Positions 23,316 to 34,224 of a stretch of DNA of 64,000 bases are shown in pieces (within the stretch, counting starts at the first letter, position 1; the number at the start of each line of letters is the position of its first letter). The translations under genes were made by a program, and so were the position numbers. The notes below the pieces were generated by a model. It worked only from the letters and a program-made list of their open reading frames with translations. It was not told where the DNA came from and searched no databases. The stretch is taken from contig OY783196.1 in NCBI GenBank assembly GCA_963678675.1, positions 2,501 through 66,500 on the forward strand, written 5' to 3'. This DNA is from Xiphydria camelus. Its lineage: Eukaryota; Arthropoda; Insecta; Hymenoptera; Xiphydriidae.

Positions 23316-26300
23316 CTAAGGTGTGGAGCTGTCCATTACAGCAAAGTTGCGCTTTACAGTTGCTGCTAACGATTGACGAGATCTTCTTTCTTCGTCCAAT
23401 TGCTTGGTTAGTTGTAATATTTGGGACTGTAGATCCGTCATCTGATTCTTCAAGGTCTTAACAGTTTCCGACAGGCTCCTGCGCGCGAGTGAGTAACGAG
23501 AAATGAAAATTGAACTTTTCGTCGTCTCTTGACTTCAGAATTAGCTTTCGCGCGAAACGCGCCCACGTAGCGATCGAGAGTCCGGCAAAAGCTAGGATTT
23601 CTTGTCTTTTTTGTTTTTTTCAAGGAGAAGCAAATGAGATGTACATACCTATCTTCGCACAAATCCCAATTCCCAACCCTATTGTTCATTAAGGATACTC
23701 TATCGCATGCTTTATGAAGCGCTTCGCAATCCAACATAGCTGAAATTCATACTTGTGGTCATTATTACGGCCATTGCTTTTGTATGATAACGTTTTCTTT
23801 GAAAACTGTCGAGGTACTTGAATTTGATAAAAAAAACTCGCGATTGCTGCTCACTGTGTGCTTCTACTACCAAATAGTATCAAAATTCGCAATATGCGAG
23901 CTAATTCTGAAGTCGAACTTCTTTGCGATTAATGATATGTATAATGTCGTTAATAAATGTTAGCAATGTGGTATGGTCCGTAAATTATATGTTAAGGAAT
24001 AGTCACTCTCACAGGTTTCAAAGTTATCAAAGCGCTTCCACACTTACCAGAGTGTACGGTAAATCTGGCGTTGACGGTTAGACAATAACCTTCTATTACT
24101 TTTAGTATGAGTGCGTCTTCCTCGAACAGACGTTCATCTGTAACACACGCAGGACGATATTAACATCTCGAGATAGTTCTCCAGACGAGGATACACGCAT
24201 GGAAATACAGCGCATCCAATGTTGTACACCCGTCGATTCCATTAGTACTCACTACATATTCGTGTTGTACGATAGGTGTCCGTTGAGTCTGTTTTGCCAA
24301 ATGATTTAAGCGTATATATAGGAGGGGCCGGTCGCAACGAAGCGAGACTCCAAGGCGTTTTAATCCCTGCGTTGGAGTACGGCTCCATCGCCAGTTGACT
24401 CTTCCCGTTCGGTTGGCTCGATATCTAATTTGCGCGGGGAGAGACATTCCGTTAAACGCGCCGTTATTACTTGAATCGGTGATATCATTTTCAACGCACA
24501 CCCTGTCTATAAATGTATGTGTGTACATCCAAGAGTCTAGCCAACGTATGGTGTGCATGTATTCGGTATTATGTTTCCGTGGCTGCACTAATGAAGCATA
24601 CCGATACGATTAAGTATGACTGGTACTCATTAAACAGGGAATTCAATTCAGTTGGTCTATTCTTCGGGGTAATCGTGACAAATGAATGATAACGCTGTTA
24701 GTGAAAAGGACAAAGCAAAAGCATACTTCGCACAACATGGCTGTGGAATAGAAAGCGGAAGTTCCATAATTATAATTAGTAGCAAAGTCGGCCGTGTTAA
24801 AAAAATCCGATCGCAAAACAGCCATGCTATGGAAGCTTGCCTCGTTCTGTATTCCCAGACAAAGGGATCTTTTTCTTGAGCCACCAGTGTGCATACAATC
24901 CAGATGTATACACTTGGTCCGACTGCTGTTCCTCGACAATTCTAGGATGAATTTCGCGTCTGCTGACTTTCTTAACAGCGCACTGACGCGTGTACGGTAT
25001 CGGTTGTGTGAAACGTTTACGATTCGGATCCTCGACGCGTATGTTGAAAAGAGGCTTAACACCTTCTTCTATCTTGTTTAGATCGACGACGTCGTCATCG
25101 TTTACGTGTTGTACGGACGATGATGCGTCGTAAGCCGAAAGAACGGTGGAGCCCTTGTTATCGCTTTTGGACAATTCGGAGGAGTACGTGCTTCCCGTCG
25201 ATGTCGAACCAAAGGGAGAGGTACAGATGCATTGACATTCGAACTTGTTCTCGTCGTTGTCGCTTTCGCTGTGCGACGTTCTAACGGGCTTGGCATTTTC
25301 GCGAACGCGCGAAAACGACTTATAGCAGGAGTTAAGCTCTGAAGAATTTAGATGATAGCTATCGGCCATTCCGGAGTCCGAGGAATGCAGGCTTGCAGTG
25401 GGAAATTGATTGGTCTTTGGACCGTTTCTTTCTAAATCGTCGTTATGCCGACTGCATAGCGAGGTTTGCAACGAAACCCTGTTGCGTTCCGCGCTATGGA
25501 AACCCGAACCTTCGATTTCTCCCTGATAAGGTTCGATCGATTTCCAATTTTTTATGGCGTCATTCCAATCTGTACACACAGGTATCTCATCGAGACGAAG
25601 TCGAAGCATATCGTCTGGTGACAAGGCTGACGGGACTGTGTTAGGATTGCAACAAAACGGAGCTGCGCCGTACGGGACGGGTGAGACGGCACTGTTTGTT
25701 GAAATATTTGGTAAACTTTTACTCGTGTCGAACCTAGATTGTGTGTGATTGTCCCTGTATTCGACTATTGCGTACAGAGAAGAACTCGCAATGGGCTTTG
25801 GAATTCGTTGCACCTTTGAATACTGATCGTCATTTCCTAATACATATTTCACATCGAGCTTTACGGACGATTTACGCAACGGTCTCTTCGCTGTGTTTGA
25901 CGACTCATCCGTGGTGTCGGAATCAGAGTGAAAGCTTTCACAGTTCGACGGGTATATCGTATAAGTGACGGTACACTTTCTCATTTTCACGTTACTCATG
26001 TCCGGTTTAAATATGTATTGAAAGTATAATAGCTTTTTCAGTAATTCCGGGTAAATGACTTTCCTCCTCACGAGCTTTGCGAAATATTTCGATAGCCGGG
26101 TAAATGGAGCGGGGGAACAACTCACGTGAGATACTGTGGGAGATCTCAAAATACTGCTGCTTTGTTCTTGCGTCAAGAGTTCGATCCAGTAGAGCCGATC
26201 TTCTCTATTGGTGCACAGAACAATTATACTTTCTATCATAGGCCCTGGGAAAGAAATAGTTGATTAATTTTGAGCACGCGCGCACACCGTATTTGCACAA

Positions 26301-28036
26301 AGCGCCATTCGGCGATCTCACTTTTTCATCGACTGTACCTGATATTTCGAACGCATTCTTTATATCCTCGGTATCTTCGACTATTGTAACATTAATACCG
26401 GTGAGTGGAAGCTTCCCCTGTGCCGACGAAGAATATTTATCGATAAGAATGCGAAGAGCGATTAGATGAGTAACGCGCGAGCTCAACGAATAAAGTAAAA
26501 TAATGTGGGGAGATACTTCGTAAATGAATGAGCTCATCCGCGGACTTGTACTTAAGACGAGCAATGTCGTGGAAAATAACACGAAATATCTATCCAGTCG
26601 GTCCGCTCCCATTGCCAGTGCAACTGGTCCAACGTGAATGATTTCACCGAGAGAATTCAGCTCTTCGCCTTCCCAGCCTTTTATACCACCCGTTAATACT
26701 TGAAGCGCTAATTCTCTCTGCTTTCTGATCGACGCGCATTTCTCCTGTGTCGTAATGATTATTATTTTCTCGGCAGATCATGCGGTAAGAGGACACGATT
26801 GTCCGTTTCGAGAGGCAAACTTACCGCTATTTCTCTATACACACTAATACTGCGTTGCGTGTCTCCCCTGTCAGGATGACTCTTTTCCGTATGCCTTTCC
26901 AGTTCTTGGAGCATGGCGGAATATTTATCTAATCTTCGAAAGGGTTTACTGAGGCCGGTTGTCAGGACTAGAATGCCGGGAGACACGGCACCTGCGTGCT
27001 CCATAAATTCGTTCAGTTCGTCTCTGAAAAGTGAATGAAATGCAGATATTTTGCATTACGTCGATCAGGGGGAAATCCGTTGACTCGCTTTACTACAAAT
27101 CTCACCTGTATCGATCTAGTATGTACACGGCTTGCGGGTGACCGTTGCAGTACGCCATATGAATTGATTTCAGCCTTGGGGCTAATGTTAAAAATAGATT
27201 ACCTACTCTAGCATCGGGTCCCTGTAAAACGGTATTTTCTAAAATTGCTAACAGTCGCTGATGGTTCTCTAATACGTCGTGTATGTTCCCAATTAGTTGT
27301 TTATATTCTTCCCTCTTCAGTCTGAAATGCGCATTCACGTATTATCTCTCATTCCTACTGCGCCATTTAATCACCGCGCATAGTCAGAAGTAGACGAAAC
27401 TTACATGTTAGCTGATTCTAGGGGTAGCAAAAAGTTGTTCACTAATCCCTGTAACTCCGCAACATTAGCTCTTTCAGAATCTATTATGTCTTTCAGCACA
27501 ATGTCGCGATTCAGTTTCAGTTGTACAATTAGATCTTGACTAATCTTCTCTGGGGTAGTTTTCGTAGATGCCAGCCCAGTGTCTAGGAGCAAATACATAA
27601 TTGTAACGCTTATAGAGAGAATCTGAATACACATTTTTTGATAGTCAAGATGAGAGGTAGTTCTGAGATAAAGTGACGGTGCGCGCTCAGTGGGTGGGAA
27701 ATGTGGTATTAGTGTTACATCAAGGAGTTAGAGGTTGTGTAGACATCAGAGCAGAAAACAGTTTACCTGGGACTTGATATTCCTTGACATGATTGGAAGG
27801 AAACCAGCCAGTTTTGTCGTGTAGTGTACCCTCCCACCATCCGCCGTCATCTATTTGCGTAATTGTTATCATGTCCCCCTTTTTGAAGCATAGCTAGAAG
27901 TACATCAAGTTGTATTAACGCTTTGGAAGCTACAGCCAGCCCTTTAGAGATGTCCAATGTGCGGTACCTCATCATTATTTTGCCCTCTGAAGGAATAGAG
28001 TGCGGTCACTAACTTTGGTGGCTCAGATTTGGACAT
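23316..28036 (-). CDS. ARHGEF7: PIX-type Rho guanine nucleotide exchange factor (ARHGEF6/7, RtGEF)
   Basis: SH3-DH-PH exchange factor for Rac/Cdc42 that binds PAK through its SH3 and GIT through its C-terminus at focal complexes. Eleven exons on the minus strand: 27968-28036, 27767-27893, 27405-27582, 27106-27321, 26825-27023, 26517-26744, 26339-26417, 24841-26244, 24048-24137, 23649-23739, 23316-23478. They sum to 947 aa. SH3 residues ~9-63 (LVTALYSFRGQNNDE, GGWWEGTLHDKTGWFPSNHV); DH ~85-265 (LTTGLSKPFRRLDKY, LQELERHTEKSHPD); PH ~285-395 (SPRMSSFIYEGKLPLTG, NAFEISGPMIESI). A long serine-rich exon ends YTSGLYAHWWLKK. The C-terminus has ALILKVIEGYC and a terminal coiled coil (TVKTLKNQMTDLQSQ). 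No calponin-homology domain is present, as in the short beta-PIX form. Intron 8 fits only a GC donor (GAG|GCAAGC), which restores the phase into the next exon. Confidence 0.9.
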
Positions 28037-28763
28037 GATGTTGCGTGTGTTACAAATGAAGCTGGAAATGTTCAGAGGTGAAAAGTGACGAATAGCGATT
28101 TATAAAGATAATTGTTATGAAAAAATATATAAATATCACACAAGGTTTCTTTATAAATTCTTTTGAGGGACTCACCAGAGATACCATGTCAGATAAATTT
28201 ATTAAGTGTTAATTACCGATCGAAGGTCTTAGAGTTTGTACATTACACATACCACCTATGGTATAGCAGCAAATATCAAATCCTGCGAGAAGACCAAAAC
28301 GCAATATTGTTTTTCCCGTGAACAAGCGAGCGCACACACGTCTCGATATACTATCCTTTTATGGGGCTTTACGCGCACGCTGACATACTGTAGTACAGGT
28401 ATATCCTGACGCCTAACACAGTCTTTCTTTAGAATTCTTATACTGGAATTTGACGTATGCCACAAAAGAATGTTTCCTCGAGCAAGCAAGCGAAGGTCTT
28501 TGCGATATTTTATTTTACTAATAATTATTCTTACAACGCGCAGGCACAAATCGGACCTTACCTTCAGGAATCGTACCTATAGGTAGAACCGGAGTGTCAC
28601 ATTTTTTAAATTTCTCGCACACGATTATTTTTTAATTTATACCATGTAACATCTCGCAAGACGATTAGTTTAGGTTATATACCTATGTAGGTATACCTAG
28701 GTATCATTTTTATACCATAGATTGTGCTGATAAATTAGAAGCACAAAAGTGCAGCTTCTTGCT
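28037..28763. other. Intergenic, upstream of PIX-type gene
   Basis: AT-rich, probably promoter and 5' untranslated sequence of the minus-strand PIX gene. The 97-codon minus frame at 28256-28549 has no domain and no splice connection. Nothing else is recognised before the fold-back element that begins at 28766. Confidence 0.45.
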
Positions 28764-28765
28764 TA

Positions 28766-29517
28766 CCGTATGTATCATCCCGAATTAAACAAGCAGAGAT
28801 ACCGACATTGTCGAAACTTTACCGACGGTCAAGAATTTGATAGTTAGAGTTGGCTTGAGAAGAGTGCGCTGTGTGTGCTGCGTGAGAGCGAAAAGTGTCA
28901 AACGTCTGATTTCCCGATAGCTGTCAATTCGGAAAATCGAAGTATTGAATAATAGACGAAACACTTCGATCTCTTGAATTAACAGCTATCGGGAAATCAG
29001 ACGTTTGACACTTTTCGCTCTCACGCAGCACAGACAGCGCACTCTTCTCAAGCCAACTCTAACTCTAAAATTCTTGACCGTCGGTAAAGTTTCGGCAATG
29101 TCGGTACCGTATGTATCATGCCAAATTAAACAAGCAGATATACCGACACTGCCGAAACTTTACCGACGGTCAAGAATTTTATAGTTAGAGTTGGCTTGAG
29201 AAGAGTGCGCTGTGTGTGCTGCGTGAGAGCGAAAAGTGTCAAACGTCTGATTTCCCGATAGCTGTCAATTCGGAAAATCGAAGTATTGAATAATAGATGA
29301 AACACTTCGATCTCTTGAATTAACAGCTATCGGGAAATCAGACGTTTGACACTTTTCGTTCTCACGCAGCACACACAGCGCACTCTTCTCAAGCCAACTC
29401 TAACTATAAAATTCTTTACCGTCGGTAAAGCTTCGGCAATGTCGGTATATCTGCTTGTTTAATTTGGCATGATACATACGGTATATCTGCTTGTTTAATT
29501 CGGGATGATACATACGG
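28766..29517. mobile_element. 375-bp fold-back MITE interrupted by a second copy (outer element)
   Basis: The outer element runs 28766-29106 and resumes at 29484-29517, totalling 375 bp once the inner copy is removed. Its ends are CCGTATGTATCATCCCGAAT and ATTCGGGATGATACATACGG, flanked by TA (28764-28765 and 29518-29519). Nearly the whole element is one long palindrome with arms of about 150 bp and a loop of about 50 bp around TGAATAATAGACG. There is no coding capacity. TA target duplications suggest a Tc1/mariner-type transposase acting in trans. Confidence 0.85.
29107..29481. mobile_element. Inner 375-bp copy of the same fold-back MITE
   Basis: The inner copy is also 375 bp and begins CCGTATGTATCATGCCAAAT, ending with the reverse complement of that. 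It is flanked by TA on both sides (29105-29106 and 29482-29483). It sits at a TA within the right terminal segment of the outer copy, since CGGTATATCTGC, intact within the inner copy, is split in the outer one. It differs from the outer copy at scattered positions, including CATCCCG versus CATGCCA near the tip. Confidence 0.85.
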
Positions 29518-29519
29518 TA

Positions 29520-29898
29520 TTGGGAGTATACCTAGGTGAGGTAAATGGGGGAGCAGCTTTATCTGTGTCGGCAATGTCACATTATCGCACCTACGAGTAG
29601 GCAACCCCGTCGCGCGCGCGTGAGGAGACACATACACCCTGCACGAGACGTTACTCTTTATCGCCATTTACGGTTGCCTGTTATTAGGCGCAGCTGGAGC
29701 GTGTATCACTCTAATTGGTACCTATACAACGAAATTGAGGATGGTTCGGTTAAAAACATGTTGTAGTAGATTTTGTTGCGTTGTATACGCTATAATTTAT
29801 CATGTTATGCTTATGCTAGTCATCCTCCCAATGACCCGGTACAGGACACTGTTCGTTTCAGGGGAGCAAGGAAGCTCTGTTACTCTTTGATATAATTA
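29520..29898. other. 3' flank of chitin synthase
   Basis: Follows the nested fold-back element and ends at the chitin synthase stop codon (29899). It probably contains the 3' untranslated region of that minus-strand gene. No gene is seen. Confidence 0.5.
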
Positions 29899-32800
29899 TT
29901 ATTGGCGACCTATATGTATATCGGCAGTGGTATCTTGAAACGTAACTTGATTCATCCCCGGTGGTAGTGTCAATCCACCGTTTCTCGTATTATCGTAATT
30001 ATCTAATTCAAATGCCATGTTATCGTAGCCCGCCTCATCTTCGTTCGACCTCTTGGCGTACGTCTGATTACCCGTTCCATTTCGTCCTGGGAAATTATTG
30101 GCGTCATCGTAAATGTCATCTATCTCGCTTCTTCGAATTTGCGACTTCTTCCCCTCGGCCATCACGGTCGTACGTTTCTCCTCGAAAGCTTTAAAAGCTC
30201 TGCTCGACAGTCGCGTGGATATCAGACGCGGTAAACCTGTCGCGAAAATGGAAGAATTTAGCTCGTGGAATGTCCGCGAATATACGGAAAAGCGGGGGAT
30301 TTAACGAACGAAGCGATACGATGAACGCGACTAATAACAATGATCGGATAGTTACCCGTCCCATCGACGTCATTTAAATTCTTGCGGAAGGCACTTTCAA
30401 AATTGCCAACCGTAGGTTTCCTTTGTCTGTTCTCTTCCAGCTTGTGTATCGTCCTCCTCCTCTTCGGCGAGATCGCACCCATTCGGTTTGGATCGATCTC
30501 GGAATCCCCGACTCGCTGTAACTCCCTCACGATGTCGACCGCGTGTTTTTCGAGAACGGCTTCCGCCGAGAGATCGGTGGCCTGTTATGGAATAACGGCA
30601 GAGGCGATTTCTTCGATTCGACTCGCATCGAAGTTATCGCTCCAACGCGCGCCGAAGCGTTTGCTCACCTTTTTACAGCAGTACCAATCCAACGCAGTAT
30701 TCGCGAGAATATGGGAGAAGGTATCGAACCGATGGAAGAGCATGGCAAAAAACTGGATGAAGATAATCGAGGCGAATGCTACGATGAAGAGACAGCCGAG
30801 TGGTTCCAACTGCAAGTACTCCTTCGTCAGGTACACCTGAGAGAGTGAGGAAGAGAGAAGTGGATACAGATACTCTGGAACCTCCCTGATCCGATTAAAA
30901 AGTATCGTTCGTCGCGAGAAGAATCGGACTCACTTCGAAGCTCGTTTCATCGAAAGTCACGTTATACTTGACGCCCAGGGGCCACTGCAAGTGCAGTAGC
31001 TCCTTGTTGAGCTGCATCAGGAACATAATCAGGACGAAGAGAGCGTTCACCATGAAGAACTTGAAGACGAACTCGTCCCGCAAATTCTTCAAATCTTCCG
31101 CTGTTTTTTCCTGAAAGCAGCGATCGAGCGTAATCGCGAACAGGGACACGTTTCGCCGTAATCTCGAGTTCACGCGAGAGAGAGCTTACCAATTGCTTCT
31201 TATCCTCGTCAATCGGATGGAGGTACTTTTCGATGAGCTCCTTCCAAAATCCCTCCTCCGTGTTGAACAGGAAGTCGACCTCGCCCTTTCTCAGACGTTC
31301 GTCTTGCAGCCAGTATGGACTGACGAGGAACGTGTGTTCCCGATCAAACTCTGTATTTTCGGTGATCTCGCTGACTTCCGTGTCGGTGTCGCCGGTGTCG
31401 TCGCTGTGCAGCTCGACCTCGACGGTGGCATCTTCTACGATCGGGCCGAGATGATCGGCGCCCGATTGTCGACAGCTGATGAATTGCGCGCTGCGTCTTC
31501 GCCCGAACTGTTGCGGCTGGTCTACGTTCCTGAGGATGAAAAAGCTCATGTAAAAGGTCACTCGCATTTTCGGATGTCCGACACTGACTTTTCGATTCTA
31601 TCTAGACGCGATCCGAGTTGGCCGAGCGACTCGGTAATTGCGTCCAATTGTTTCTTCTCGTCTGAAGGCTTTCCGTAGGAGCAGAGGATGCACTTGAAGA
31701 GTCCAGCGCAGGAGAACTCTATGGAGCCGTGCTCACTGCCCTTGCCTTCGCCGCTGCCATTTCCTCCGACGCCACGAAGAGAACCGAACAAGGACTTTTT
31801 CTTGCCGTTGCGGTCCACCACTTCGACCAGCTCTTCTTCGGGTTGTTCCTGCGCAGACAGTACGGTGCAAAGTTTTGAAAATGTTTCCTCGCCAAGTTGG
31901 AAGACGTCGTGCCAGAACGGTTATTACCGAGACGACTTTCTTCTCTCTCGTACCCCACGTCACGTTGTTAAGGTTGAAGAGGGAGAAGATGATGAGCAGC
32001 ATGTACATCGAGGGCACTGTGACGTAGTAAATGATGCCGTACACGACGCACGTCACTTCCTGGGGGTGAAACAATCCCGCTATGATCAACTGACCGGCGA
32101 TTGCGAAGAAGAGAAGAGTGGTGGGAGCAAGCCAGCCGTCTTCCGCAATCTGGGTCATGATACCAACGAACACGGCAACCATGACGAGGCCGTAAATCGC
32201 ACTGATTATAGCCGCCACTGTGAGCTGAGAATGATAATGGTTATCGGCCACGAAAGGCACATTTGGTACATAGGTACCTACATTTTTTGTGTGCTCTTAT
32301 CGAGGAAAATGACGAACTCTCGGATCGTTACCTGAGTCTCGGCTTTACAAGTGAAGCAAACGATGACGAATATCAGGATGGGCATGAGATTGTACAGAAA
32401 GCTTGTCCAGTTGTCGATGTTGAATGCCGCAACGAATGCTCCGACCAACATGAGGAAAATGGTACCAGGCCCGATGATGGTACTGCCTGAAAGAGTGTCA
32501 ATATTAACTAATTCCTTGGCTCTCTTGGAATACGTCGGCGCGAATAGACCCGGAGTGAAAACTGACCCATCAGCAACCACTGATACACGATGTACAGCCA
32601 GGAGATGCTGTCGTTTATTTTTCGGGTTCGTTTCGAAGTGCCCAGCAGATCCATGATGTTGGCCACCGTCGAAGGGATCCATCGGCGACGCTGGTTGTAG
32701 AACTCGTTGAACGTTTCGGGAGCGTGGGTGTAGGCATCGCTGGCGGCGGCGTATTCGACCTCGAAGAATCAACGTAGGGTCGTTCGACGCGTATTCGAAG

Positions 32801-34181
32801 ATACGTATATCAACGGCTGCGGATTACTGCTCGATTACCTACTCGATAACCCATTTGAAGGATGAGCGTGCAGAGCCACCGATCCTCTCCTTGATCGTAC
32901 TGCACGTAGTGCCTGGCCTCGGTCGACTTGGTGGCGTATCGCCTCATCACGTTATCCTCCATCAGGGCTTTGGCTCGAAAGAGCGAGAAGCAGCCGGGAC
33001 TGCAGAGCACGCAGCCGATCAAGTGCTCCGTCGACTTTTGCAGCCAGTGACCGATCGCGTACTCGAACCTTTGGAACCACACCATGGGACCTGTTCGAAA
33101 AAAAATTTGATCGCTCCCCCACCCCAAATAGAGGTCTGCCGTCGGAGAGGAGGAGAAACCTTACCGCAGCCGAGCGGATGAATGCGGCCGCACGCGGCTC
33201 CGAGATTCTTGTTCCGCTTCATCAGATCGACCAGTACTTTAACGGCTGCCGGTTGGAAGTCGATGTCGCCGTCCAAGGTGAGCACGTAGGTGTTCTCCGC
33301 GATGGCCTCCTTGCGATCGACGTCGATGGGGAGGTCCATCAATCGGTAGCCGAGAAGGTAGTACATGTACATGACCTGCGAGGTGAAACACGTGTGAGGT
33401 CTCTCGTTCCGAGTATCACACGGAAGATGACAGTACAGACCTGACTCCAGCGTTTCCTGTGCCTGATTTTGTTCTTATCCTTCAAATGGGCGATCATCTT
33501 AGTCTTCCCTGGAAGGGTCCATACCAATCGACCACCGTACGGCGTGGGATACTTGATGGGCGGCGATGTACGCATCTGCAGCATATCGATCTTCTCATCC
33601 ACCGTTTCCACCAACATCATCACGTAGGAGTTGACCTGGGTCTCATTATCGTCGTGTCGGCAGGCGCCCTCGCATCCGTGCATGCAGCAGAAGGCGTCGT
33701 CGAAGAATATGTGCGCTACGGGTTTGAAGAGGGGCAGGTGTTAATTTCTACATTTGGAAGCTCGCGCTCGCGCTCGCGCTCGCGCTCGCATTACAGCGTA
33801 TGTATTCGGGGGATGTTGCTTACTCTCCAGCTCGTAGTAGTCCCGAATGGAGACCTTCAAGTACTTCTGAGTGACTCGCCTCGCGCACTGATCCTCGTCC
33901 ATTCTCAGGATGCTATTGACGAGCTCCGTCATCTCCTTTTTCGTCTCGTGCCACATAGTAGCGCAAGCGTAGATCCTTGTGAGGTGGTCGCTGCTTCTCA
34001 CGACCGACTTGGTGAAGTTCTCCGGCTGCTTGCCGATGATCTCGCAGGCGGCGTCGATTTTCTTGGAGGGCTTAACGAGGTCCTGCGAAAGGGGATCTCG
34101 CGGAATCGAGAACGATCGTTCGTCGCATAATTACACAATTATTATGAGAAGAGCCGTTCCCACTCCGAAGACATTACCTCT

Positions 34182-34224
<43 letters not shown>

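Noticed and set aside
24160..24588. 142-codon minus frame inside the PIX gene
   Set aside because: It lies within intron 8; the phase between the flanking exons closes without it and the peptide lacks PIX similarity.
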